DNA of 64,000 nt. It comes from an uncultured Lentisphaeria bacterium (GTDB lineage: Bacteria > Verrucomicrobiota > Lentisphaeria > Victivallales > Victivallaceae). The notes below the pieces were generated by a model, which saw only the letters and a list, made by a program, of their open reading frames with translations, did no database searches and was not told the origin of the DNA. A program made the translations under genes and the position numbers. Positions 45,541 through 53,796 of this stretch are shown here, one piece after another (the first letter of the stretch is position 1; each line of letters starts with the position of its first letter). The stretch spans positions 23,413 to 87,412 of the forward strand of contig CAIPAT010000464.1 in NCBI GenBank assembly GCA_903863035.1, read 5' to 3'.

Positions 45541-45770
45541 GGGGAACGATTTAACGCAAAGGCGCAGAGGCGCGGAGTAATACACCTCACCATGAAGAAC
45601 ATGAAGGGCATGAAGATAATACATGAGTCAGTGAATAAACGCGCCAATGGCCGCGTTCATTCGCTGACTCCGTTTTTTGATTCTTTTCGTGTTATTTCGT
45701 GTCTTTCGTGGTTAAGAAAAGGATTTCCTTTGTGCCTTTGCGTCTTTGTGCGAGAAAAAGGATTTTGATT
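45541..45770. repeat. Intergenic repeat element with central hairpin
   Basis: The flanks are imperfect inverted copies (ACGCAAAGGCGCAGAGG versus CCTTTGTGCCTTTGCGTC). In the middle, 45625-45670 is a near-perfect hairpin with 18-19-bp arms beginning GAGTCAGTGAATAAACGCG and ending TCGCTGACTC, followed on the plus strand by CGTTTTTT. There is no plus-strand gene for it to terminate. Confidence 0.65.
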
Positions 45771-45790
45771 TATGGCGGATGTGTTTAAAT

Positions 45791-46420
45791 TTACGGGATA
45801 TTGCGCACCGGCTTGAATGAACCGTCCGGTTGCAATTTTAATTCATCTGCCATAGATAACAAGACGGAGTAATTCCTGGCAAGGAACTGTTGTATTTCCG
45901 GGGTTACGTTCTTCGCTGTCGGCACCATCAGGATAAACGGAGTCTGTTGCGAAAGGTAAATCGAACTTATGGTATCGGAGAGTATTGACGGAGTTGTTCG
46001 GTATGTAATATAAGCCTCAGAGCCGGAATAATAGCCAAGATGCCAGACATTTTCGTGTTCGATCCGGCGGTCTGCTGTATACTTGATATTCAGTGAAGTG
46101 CAAATTGCCTGATGCAGAGTTTCCAGGCGTATGGAATAAATCAGGATGTCCCGGAACTTGAGTTGGATAGGATCAGCTTGGTTCTGCGGACATACTGCCT
46201 TGATGTCAGAAGGGGAATTCTCCACAATCCGGCGCTGGCAGTCGTGTTCGCACAATTCCAAGCAATTCAACAACTTGACGCGGCGGCCTTCGACTTTAAG
46301 ATAATGAGTATAGAAAGTGTTAAAGCGATGCCAGTTCGCCAGACGACTGGACCATTCGCCCCAGGCCGCTTCCTGCTCCGGTAACTTCTCCAGATAATTC
46401 CATAAAGTCCGGTCTGCCAT
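45791..46420 (-). CDS. Hypothetical protein
   Basis: A 209-residue ORF with GAGGCG 5 bp before its ATG. I do not recognise it. It is soluble, rich in aromatic and charged residues (WGEWSSRLANWHRFNTFYTHYL at the start), with several cysteines (CLELCEHDC) that might bind a metal, and no signal peptide or membrane segment. It is separated from the GH94 gene by 471 bp, so it may not belong to that operon. A genuine gene is likely given its length and ribosome binding site. Confidence 0.6.
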   Translation of the reverse strand: MADRTLWNYLEKLPEQEAAWGEWSSRLANWHRFNTFYTHYLKVEGRRVKLLNCLELCEHDCQRRIVENSPSDIKAVCPQNQADPIQLKFRDILIYSIRLETLHQAICTSLNIKYTADRRIEHENVWHLGYYSGSEAYITYRTTPSILSDTISSIYLSQQTPFILMVPTAKNVTPEIQQFLARNYSVLLSMADELKLQPDGSFKPVRNIP

Positions 46421-46891
46421 ATATCGCCTCTTTAAAATATCGTTTATTGCATCATTATCCGTAAAAGCTTAATCATAAAATAAAGTTGTATCCTCCTAAA
46501 AGCAGAAGTAATTTCGTAATTCTAAATCTAGCGCGACTCCTATGTTATGGATTCGTCGGGGCTTACTATGTATTTCACTTCCATTGTCGCTAACATCATG
46601 GCAACAAGATAAATTATTCCATTTCATATTGCCTCATCATTGAAGTCAAATCGGGGATTATGGAGACATGGGCTACCCGCACTAATTCTGATAAAACACA
46701 ACGCTCCCGGATAATCCAGAAGATAGAAAGCAAAGTCTTCCACTCCAATCGATGCCCCCCAAAGCAAACCCAAAAATCAACTCAAAGTTACTATTAAAAA
46801 CTAAACAAGTTATTTTATTCGGTTCCAAAACATTTTAACGATACTAAATTTATTGCCATACATAATTTTTACAGAACAGAGAAATTCTATG
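46421..46891. other. Intergenic region with no identified feature
   Basis: No ORF, promoter pair or strong hairpin is convincing here. An AGGAGG at about 46493-46498 (minus strand) precedes a ten-codon reading frame ending shortly before the 45791-46420 gene; its spacing is too long to support translation. Confidence 0.4.
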
Positions 46892-49246
46892 TTACATTGA
46901 AACTTTGACTTTGGCAATTGCATTGGCTGATAATGGCAGAATATTACCATCAACTGTTTTCCCATCCATTTCGATTGTGATACTGCCTGTATTATTGTTT
47001 ACAACTTCTATTTGATATATAGTTTGGCGAAATTCTCTTGTTGCTTTAAAACCTTTCCAGTATGACGGGATACATGGACTGATGTTTAAGCCGTCCAATA
47101 CCGGGCGGATACCTAAGATATACTGAGTGGCGGCAATATACATCCAGTTGACACTGCCGGTCAGCCAGCTTAAATTACCCATTCCCCTGCGCAAATCTGG
47201 TTCGGCAATTATATGAGATGAATACATATATGGTTCGTTCAGATATACATCGTGGCCAATATTTTCTGCAATAATTGGCGGTGCGATTTTTCGATAATAT
47301 TCATAGGCCAGATCGCCTCGACCCAGCATCGCTTCCGCCATGATTGCCCAGCAGTTTGCCTGTACAAATACTCCACCGTTCTCCCCCAGACCGGGACCGT
47401 TTGAAATTAGGGGGTCCTGGGGTTCCGGAATGCCGGTATAGGGTGGGACTAAAAACCGTATTCCATACGGAGTATCGAGATATTCTCGCATTTTATCAAG
47501 GCATAATGCCGCACGTTCGCCCGGAGCAGTATTGGATATAACCGCCCATGCTTGTGTATTTATATAAATTTTATTTTCGGTCCGCTTTTTGCTTCCGAGA
47601 GCGACTTTCCCATTGCGATAAAGAACCTGTTTATACCATTCTCCGTCCCATGCCGGGCCATTCAGCGCTTCGGCATAACTTTGGAGTTGAGTTGTAATCC
47701 ATTTCACATCTTCATCTGCGCCGATATTTAAGCAGACTTCTTTCATCAGTTGTCCAGCGTAGCACCAGTTTTGGGCGGTCATTACGCTTTCTGCTCCTGC
47801 TTCGCCAAATAGCCCCAAATGGTCATCCCAGTCACGACCTTTAAGCAATGGCAGTCCATTGTCGCCACTATCGCGTGCTATCTGCCGGAGACCGGCCATC
47901 AGGTGTTCGTATACGGTTCCTTGTCCGTCATTCAAATACGGCAATGTTTTATTGAGATAATCCATGTTGCCAGTTTCTGCCAAATAATTATAAACAGTTA
48001 TTGGCGACCACACCGGGCTGTCGCATCGCGGTTCCCCGGCATCTTTTTTCTCTCCTTTGCCCCCGGCAAAGAAAGCATTGGGTGCGCTACCGTCCGAACG
48101 CTGGTGACTTAGTATCAGATCAATTCTGGGTCTGGCGGTTGCGGGAGCCAGGTTGCAAACTGACAAAGCATTTTGCATAGCGTCCCTGAATCTAATACCC
48201 GTGGAAAACCCAGGTAGCTCGGATGAGATATCGCGGTCACGGAAAAACGTTGCATAAGCTCCGTAAGGGTTCCAGAAATTTATCATATTTTGGATATTGG
48301 GATCAGGAATTTCCACTTGATATTTAGCTAACATACTCTGCCAGAAATGTTTTAATTCGGATTGTGCCAGATTGACATTTTCCGGAATTCTGTAATGTTT
48401 GACCAATTTATCAGCTTCCAGCCATGACTCGGCCGTGCCGATTATCCATGTCAATCTACGGCTTTCCCCGGAGGGTATGCTGAGTTCATAGCCTAGACTG
48501 CCGATGCCATTGCCGCCGCCAGTCAGTTCAGTGTTGGACATAGTTCCCTGCTCCACGGCTAAAGGATTTGACGTATCCCGACCGCGTCCGATAAAATTGT
48601 CTCTGCTGCATTCAAACCCGACAGAACCACCACTGCCTGCGATAAATACCGGATTGGTATATTCCGATTCATAGACGAAGTTATGATATTTGATGCAATT
48701 CAAATCGCGATCATAGACAAAACGGATTTGATTTCTCAAAACAATCCATCCAATAATTTCTCGAAAATATTCGAACAAACTGAATTCTAAATAATTTATC
48801 ACGAAAATGTTTTCGGAATGTTCACGTTCATTCTTGAGTTTCAAATCGAGTAAAAGGACATCGCCAGTTACCGGGATAAATAACTCAAGCTCAGCCTTCA
48901 GCCCGTTGCGTTCAGCTATAAAGCGGGAATAACCCATACCGTGTCTGCACTCCCATTTGTCTAATGGAGTCTGGCATGGCTGGAAAGAAGGGTTCCAGTA
49001 TGTGCCATCAGCTTCGCGGATGTAAACATAGAATCCAGGGCGGTCTGGAGGTAATCCCATAAAATCATAGCGTGAAATACGCCTGCTGACGGGCTGTTCA
49101 TACCAGGCCAGACCACCGGCCCCCTGACTGACAAACGCACCAAGTTTGTCACCTCCCAGGTAATTAATCCATGGACGCGGGGTCAATGGATCAGTAATAA
49201 CATATTCACGGTTTTGTTGATCGAAATAGCCATAATTTGCGGTCAT
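46892..49246 (-). CDS. GH94-family glycoside phosphorylase
   Basis: The 784-residue protein has the GH94 layout: N-terminal beta-sandwich (GYFDQQNREYVITDPLTPRPW, WINYLG), linker helices, and an (alpha/alpha)6 barrel with STGIRFRDAMQNAL and the acidic cluster GRDWDDH (residues 470-476), equivalent to GDWNDG with the proton-donor Asp. ENGGVFVQANCWAI and GSVNWMYIAATQYILGI are further family blocks. GH94 enzymes cleave cellobiose, chitobiose and similar beta-linked disaccharides with phosphate; with GH20 upstream, a chitobiose-like substrate is one possibility. Cytoplasmic. GAGGTAAG precedes the ATG. Confidence 0.88.
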   Translation of the reverse strand: MTANYGYFDQQNREYVITDPLTPRPWINYLGGDKLGAFVSQGAGGLAWYEQPVSRRISRYDFMGLPPDRPGFYVYIREADGTYWNPSFQPCQTPLDKWECRHGMGYSRFIAERNGLKAELELFIPVTGDVLLLDLKLKNEREHSENIFVINYLEFSLFEYFREIIGWIVLRNQIRFVYDRDLNCIKYHNFVYESEYTNPVFIAGSGGSVGFECSRDNFIGRGRDTSNPLAVEQGTMSNTELTGGGNGIGSLGYELSIPSGESRRLTWIIGTAESWLEADKLVKHYRIPENVNLAQSELKHFWQSMLAKYQVEIPDPNIQNMINFWNPYGAYATFFRDRDISSELPGFSTGIRFRDAMQNALSVCNLAPATARPRIDLILSHQRSDGSAPNAFFAGGKGEKKDAGEPRCDSPVWSPITVYNYLAETGNMDYLNKTLPYLNDGQGTVYEHLMAGLRQIARDSGDNGLPLLKGRDWDDHLGLFGEAGAESVMTAQNWCYAGQLMKEVCLNIGADEDVKWITTQLQSYAEALNGPAWDGEWYKQVLYRNGKVALGSKKRTENKIYINTQAWAVISNTAPGERAALCLDKMREYLDTPYGIRFLVPPYTGIPEPQDPLISNGPGLGENGGVFVQANCWAIMAEAMLGRGDLAYEYYRKIAPPIIAENIGHDVYLNEPYMYSSHIIAEPDLRRGMGNLSWLTGSVNWMYIAATQYILGIRPVLDGLNISPCIPSYWKGFKATREFRQTIYQIEVVNNNTGSITIEMDGKTVDGNILPLSANAIAKVKVSM

Positions 49247-49322
49247 TACTCTTACCTCTTAATATTATTCTAGACATGTTTTCCCAAATCATAAATTTAT
49301 ATCACTAACAATTAAACATAAA

Positions 49323-49556
49323 TCAACTACCGCGCTGGCTTGAATAGATTTTTTGGTACCAAACACATTTTCGCGCTGATGTAACCTTCCTTGATCGTAT
49401 TTTTACTTCGCTTTCACGCCCGTTAAGCAAGTCCAGTTTGGCAATCAATGCATCAATTAATCCTTCCTTACTCATAAATGCGTCCATATCTAAGGTTAGT
49501 TTTTGGTCAACAAGGAGCTGCTGGAACTCCTTTGGCGGACGGGTGCATGTCGTCAA
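49323..49556 (-). pseudogene. Short ORF, possible C-terminal gene remnant
   Basis: The 77-residue frame (ending KIYSSQRGS) opens with TTG overlapping the stop of the ceramidase-like gene and has no ribosome binding site of its own. The sequence looks protein-like (EGLIDALIAKLDLLNGRE) but I cannot identify it. It may be the tail of a gene whose front was lost when the ceramidase-like gene arrived, or simply a small coupled ORF. Confidence 0.35.
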
Positions 49557-51136
49557 TATTCACCACTTCCATCTAAAAGTTCGTTGAGCATCTCTTCGAC
49601 AGACTTGATGAAAACCGCCTCCCACTCGGGGGCGAGCAGGCATTCGGTGGCCTCGTAGCTGCCATGCCCGTAATATGAGGCCGGGGGAGAGTAGTGGAGG
49701 TAGCCGTTGGCGTTGGAGATAATGTAGGTGTACTTGAATGGCGACATCTTCTTGACCTTGAACCCAACCTCCGTCAGCACCTCCATGGGGGCGGCAACAA
49801 ATACGCATTCGCCTATCCGGATGGCCTTGATCTCGGCCGGGACGCAGACTCCACCAAGCTCCGTGATAATCTCTTGGTGCTTCTCAAGCGTGGCAATCTT
49901 AAGCTCATTGATCGACATCAGTTCCATCGCCCGCATGCTCTCTAGGTATTTCTTGACAGACCTCAGGTTCTGCTCATCCAAAATGCGGAATCTCTCATCG
50001 CCGCAGTTGTCGGCCGCCATATAACGTTGAGGGAAATGGTTGGGATAATCGGGATGCAAGTTGTATTTCATGTAGAGCGGAAGAAAGGTCTTGAAGCTTA
50101 AACCGGTATATCGCATGGACACCGTCAAATCAGACTGTTCCTTTTTGACTGCGGCCACAGACTCAGGAATATCCTTCCGTAGCGGAAATTCGACATGCCT
50201 GGTTACTACCTTGATCGCTACAGCCCCGGTTCCTATCGTCCGGTAGGCCTTCATTACGCTACGCCCGAGACGATAGCCGAAGTCGTATTTGTCGCGCGGA
50301 TTCTCCCGGTCATCGTATGAGGCTTCAATTATGTCCCCGTTCGCGCCCTGCAGGAATATCGCGGTCACATTTCCTCCAAGCTGCTCTTCCAGATAGTTCG
50401 AGGTAACGCCTGGAAAATCGGCAGTGACACTGCCTTTTCTACAGCCCACCAGGAGATGGCTGGCGAAATCATAGAGCACGGCCAACGGACTGCCGTCCAG
50501 ACGGTCAATCCGAAGTATCCCGATCTCAGGATCGATCGGACGCAGACTTTTGATCTCCTCCCCTGGCGGTTCCGGTCGCCAAGAATAATCCGTTCCATCC
50601 TTCATGATCCATGACCGGTTGAGGGTCAGGGTGTCCTCATGGCCAGCACCAACACCGATTGTCACGGGTATCATGTTCTCGAATGCCTGACGGATCGCCA
50701 TGACGGTTCTGGTGACCTGCTCTTCGTCGTCGCAGAGCAGGCGGCCCGGCGGATGCGTGTGCGAGGCGCTGGCGCTTATCAGGCTGCCAGGGATGCCCAG
50801 TTCATCCTCAACCCGTTTGCGTAGCCGCGGGATGAAATCGTCCGGGCTGTCGTTCAGAATGTACTGACTGATCATTCTAGCACCAAGGGCGCAAACATCC
50901 AAGGTGACCAGTACTACCTTCTCGACGCCATCGTCCAACACCAGAGCACGGACGAACAGAGGGTCATCGATCTTAACCTTCATGTCACGGTATTGCGGGG
51001 GAATATGCGACATGGTTTTTTCCGGGTAGAGTCCGTAGGCGAGCTCGCCCTCCTTGCAGGTGATGTCCACCTTGCCGACACCCGCCTTAAGAACTTTCTT
51101 GATAGTTTGCCCCTTTACATTACTTTCAATTGTCAT
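49553..51136 (-). CDS. Neutral/alkaline ceramidase-like protein
   Basis: The 527-residue protein opens with AGVGKVDIT, the start typical of the neutral/alkaline ceramidase-like family, and shows SASHTHPPG (metal-binding His, about 125), ASHLLVGC and TADFPG (about 225-245) and FLQGANGD, all conserved zinc-site or fold elements. True ceramidases are usually longer and secreted; this one has no signal peptide, so it may act on another amide or sugar-lipid. GC content and codon choice (CTG, GGC, GTC) look clearly higher than in the flanking genes, suggesting a different origin. Remnant genes lie on both sides. Confidence 0.75.
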   Translation of the reverse strand: MTIESNVKGQTIKKVLKAGVGKVDITCKEGELAYGLYPEKTMSHIPPQYRDMKVKIDDPLFVRALVLDDGVEKVVLVTLDVCALGARMISQYILNDSPDDFIPRLRKRVEDELGIPGSLISASASHTHPPGRLLCDDEEQVTRTVMAIRQAFENMIPVTIGVGAGHEDTLTLNRSWIMKDGTDYSWRPEPPGEEIKSLRPIDPEIGILRIDRLDGSPLAVLYDFASHLLVGCRKGSVTADFPGVTSNYLEEQLGGNVTAIFLQGANGDIIEASYDDRENPRDKYDFGYRLGRSVMKAYRTIGTGAVAIKVVTRHVEFPLRKDIPESVAAVKKEQSDLTVSMRYTGLSFKTFLPLYMKYNLHPDYPNHFPQRYMAADNCGDERFRILDEQNLRSVKKYLESMRAMELMSINELKIATLEKHQEIITELGGVCVPAEIKAIRIGECVFVAAPMEVLTEVGFKVKKMSPFKYTYIISNANGYLHYSPPASYYGHGSYEATECLLAPEWEAVFIKSVEEMLNELLDGSGEY

Positions 51137-51200
51137 CTGTATCCTCGTATATTTTTCAATTTTGAAGTTTTATCAATCAAAACGTTTCCCTCCTCATTTA

Positions 51201-51548
51201 TTAGCCGCCGCACCCATTCCACTTACGTACCGGGTCTGGTAACTTTAATGTTTGTGTCATTTCTAGAAAAGCGTGGATGTCCCGTTCCGGCATTGTTTTG
51301 CCAGAAAAATCAAAATACCCCTCTTCATATTCATGAAAATACAGTGGGATATAAGTGCTAATCGTGTTTAAACCACCTTCAGCAGCTTTTCCAAGGCGGT
51401 CGCGCCATTCTCTTTTTGGCATTCTGAAATATTCGATTTCCCCACCCCTGATAAAGAACGGGGAATTGTCAATTATCAGATTATTCCCAGACAAACATAT
51501 TCTTTTATTCATTTGTTTCTTAATTCCCTTATGAAATTGTATTATCAA
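51201..51548 (-). pseudogene. Truncated GH35 beta-galactosidase (N-terminal remnant)
   Basis: The 115-residue ORF matches the start of GH35 enzymes: FIRGGEIEYFRMPKREWRDR, GLNTISTYIPLYFHEYEEG and YFDFSG, then ends after LEMTQTLKLPDP with an unrelated RKWNGCGG. GH35 proteins normally exceed 550 residues and carry two catalytic Glu residues well beyond this point, so no activity is possible. The most likely history is deletion of the rest of the gene at the junction with the ceramidase-like gene. The in-frame MNKRICL, 12 codons in, is the usual family start. Confidence 0.85.
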
Positions 51549-51554
51549 TAATCT

Positions 51555-53531
51555 TCAAGCATTATCAATTCTAATCTTTACCACACTGACCACGATGTGT
51601 TCTGGAATGGTAATACAAAGCGTATTTTCATCAATGAGTTGATGCAAAATTGATGTCTCGTTTCCCGATGGTCCCCAATAGGATACACTCCGTGTATGAT
51701 GGACTGATGTTGAGCGCACCTTAAATGTTAACTGCTTCGGCATCGGGTTCTCCAGTAAACTTTGTCCTCTCGATACCAATGTAACGTAGAGACTGCCGTC
51801 TTCTTTAGAAAAAATATTGCCATCCACCCGGCGCGGCAACTCCAATGGACGTGGTTCAAATAACCAGGTTCTGCCTGACAATAGACGCACCAGCGGCGTG
51901 TAAGAACGGAAAAGCAATTCTAAATCCTGGCTTAACAGAAAATCTGGAACAGTATAGCCAGTTGCGCCAGCAATGAGACATTTCTGGAACATCTCCTCCA
52001 CATCATCGGCATCTTTAAAGTAATGATAAAAAAGCATAGGTCGTGCCACACACTCATACTGCACTACATCCGCAACCCATGACACCCCCTCTGCCATAAT
52101 TTGATCGATCTCTTCACAGAGTTCAATGTAAAGCGGTCCATTGGCGGAAATAATCATCTTGCGTTTATGCGCCTCGCTGACCATATAATCCCGATGCTCC
52201 TCGTAGCAAAATGCTAACCGGTACATCGGTTTATTATCCACCATGGTCAGCCCGTCATGATGGGCGCTGTCAATATCATCATAGCAAGGCTGATCCCAAA
52301 ACAAGCCGCCGGCTTCCGGATAAAGACGAAAAAAACGCTCCAGCTCTTCATGAAGGAATTTACCAAAGGGGAGCGAAAGGTCTGAATTCATCATCCAAAC
52401 GTTATAATAATTCTGTCCCATCCTTTGTCCATCTATATTGAGCGCAATCGATTCCGGAAATTTTTTTTCCACATAAGGCCGATAGCCGTCTCCGGCAAGT
52501 TGAATGTAAAGTAATGGTTTAATTTGATGACTGTCGAATTGCCGTAGCGCCTGGCGAATGGCTTTCACCGAACGCACATTTTTGCGGATGGTCTCCCGGA
52601 CAGGATTGCCTTCTATCGTGCGCCATGTACCATGATCGGGAAAATAATTCCCGTAATAGCGATAATGATAATGAATTTCCGCTACCTTGGCATCGTAGGT
52701 TTTAGCCAACTGCATTTGTGTTTCTGCAGTAGACGGATTCCCGATTAGAAAACCTCCGTCAAGACGTTCCGATGCATCAGCCAGCCCTGCTTTGAAATAG
52801 GACGGATATTTCTGCACAAGATAACCGAGAGCCGGACGCCAGCACCCGCCAACGTACGGATGCAACAAGAGCGCGGTTTCAGCAGAATGATTATTGCTGA
52901 GCTTCATGCACCCGCTTTCGATGGTGACCCCTCCACCACGGTAACCATCAAAAATCATCGCCCAGCGCGGTATTTTCTGTCCCAAAGGCTTCGCAATGCT
53001 CATTCCAACGTCCTTGTGCTCACTATATAACGCCAAAAGTGGAATCACCGTGCCGCAACAAATATCGCCATAAACCATACTACTTTGCGCGACCCTCACC
53101 AGTTCTTTGGGAAAATGCTGCTGAGCAGTCCAAACATTCCAACGGTAAGGCTCATTTGTGGGGTAAGGAATAAATTGCCGGATTTTAATTGAGCGCTGTG
53201 CTTCGTCCTTGTCCAGGGTCACTGTGATTTTCCATTGCATTTCATCTCCAGCCACCGTCCACTCCTCCTGAATGGTAAAAACGGCACCTTGAAAGCGTTT
53301 GGAAATAACCACCGTATGAGGGTTTTTCTTATGTACGGCAACCACGCACTTGTCACGACCATCGCGATAGCAATTTCGGGTCAAATCATCGACTACTTCA
53401 ATATGACCAGGAATCGTGTTCCATTGCCCCAAATCCCCAATGGCAATATCCAAGTGCTCCATTCGTCCGGATTCCTGGCCGATGGCAAGGACAAAACCAG
53501 AACCTTTGGCTGAAATAATTTGATTAAGCAT
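51555..53531 (-). CDS. Large cytoplasmic glycoside-hydrolase-like protein (family unassigned)
   Basis: The 658-residue protein has a beta-sandwich first half with a galactose-mutarotase-like pattern (FTIQEEWTVAGDEMQWKITV) and a barrel-like second half. IKPLLYIQLAGDG, GGLFWDQPCYDDID and KMIISANGPLYIELCEEIDQIM resemble strands of GH36/GH101/GH31-type barrels, with FWDQ a candidate catalytic Asp near 428. A C-terminal beta domain ends VVSVVKIRI. GAGAGG precedes the ATG. It has no signal peptide. Role in the LacI-controlled cluster is inferred. Confidence 0.55.
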   Translation of the reverse strand: MLNQIISAKGSGFVLAIGQESGRMEHLDIAIGDLGQWNTIPGHIEVVDDLTRNCYRDGRDKCVVAVHKKNPHTVVISKRFQGAVFTIQEEWTVAGDEMQWKITVTLDKDEAQRSIKIRQFIPYPTNEPYRWNVWTAQQHFPKELVRVAQSSMVYGDICCGTVIPLLALYSEHKDVGMSIAKPLGQKIPRWAMIFDGYRGGGVTIESGCMKLSNNHSAETALLLHPYVGGCWRPALGYLVQKYPSYFKAGLADASERLDGGFLIGNPSTAETQMQLAKTYDAKVAEIHYHYRYYGNYFPDHGTWRTIEGNPVRETIRKNVRSVKAIRQALRQFDSHQIKPLLYIQLAGDGYRPYVEKKFPESIALNIDGQRMGQNYYNVWMMNSDLSLPFGKFLHEELERFFRLYPEAGGLFWDQPCYDDIDSAHHDGLTMVDNKPMYRLAFCYEEHRDYMVSEAHKRKMIISANGPLYIELCEEIDQIMAEGVSWVADVVQYECVARPMLFYHYFKDADDVEEMFQKCLIAGATGYTVPDFLLSQDLELLFRSYTPLVRLLSGRTWLFEPRPLELPRRVDGNIFSKEDGSLYVTLVSRGQSLLENPMPKQLTFKVRSTSVHHTRSVSYWGPSGNETSILHQLIDENTLCITIPEHIVVSVVKIRIDNA

Positions 53532-53796
53532 AGCTATAAACCTCTCTTGTTTATCTAAAGTTTTTATATTTACATTGACTAATATCGAAAACAGATTGTG
53601 ATAGCGTCTGATTTCAAAATTTTAAAAATGACGGTTCAGAACAATCTTTAGTCTGTGTTTGCGTTGTGTTAACTCCGGCATTTGAAAAAGGGATTCCATA
53701 TCAGTATCCCCAAGATAACAAAACCTAAGATCATTAACTAAAATTTTACATCCTTTGGGATGTTTGTGAAAAAACAAAGCTTTTTATCTCTGTTAA

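Noticed and set aside
49560..49808. Extra minus-strand frames inside the ceramidase-like gene
   Set aside because: Long shadow frames are expected in GC-rich coding sequence; the 527-residue frame has the family motifs.
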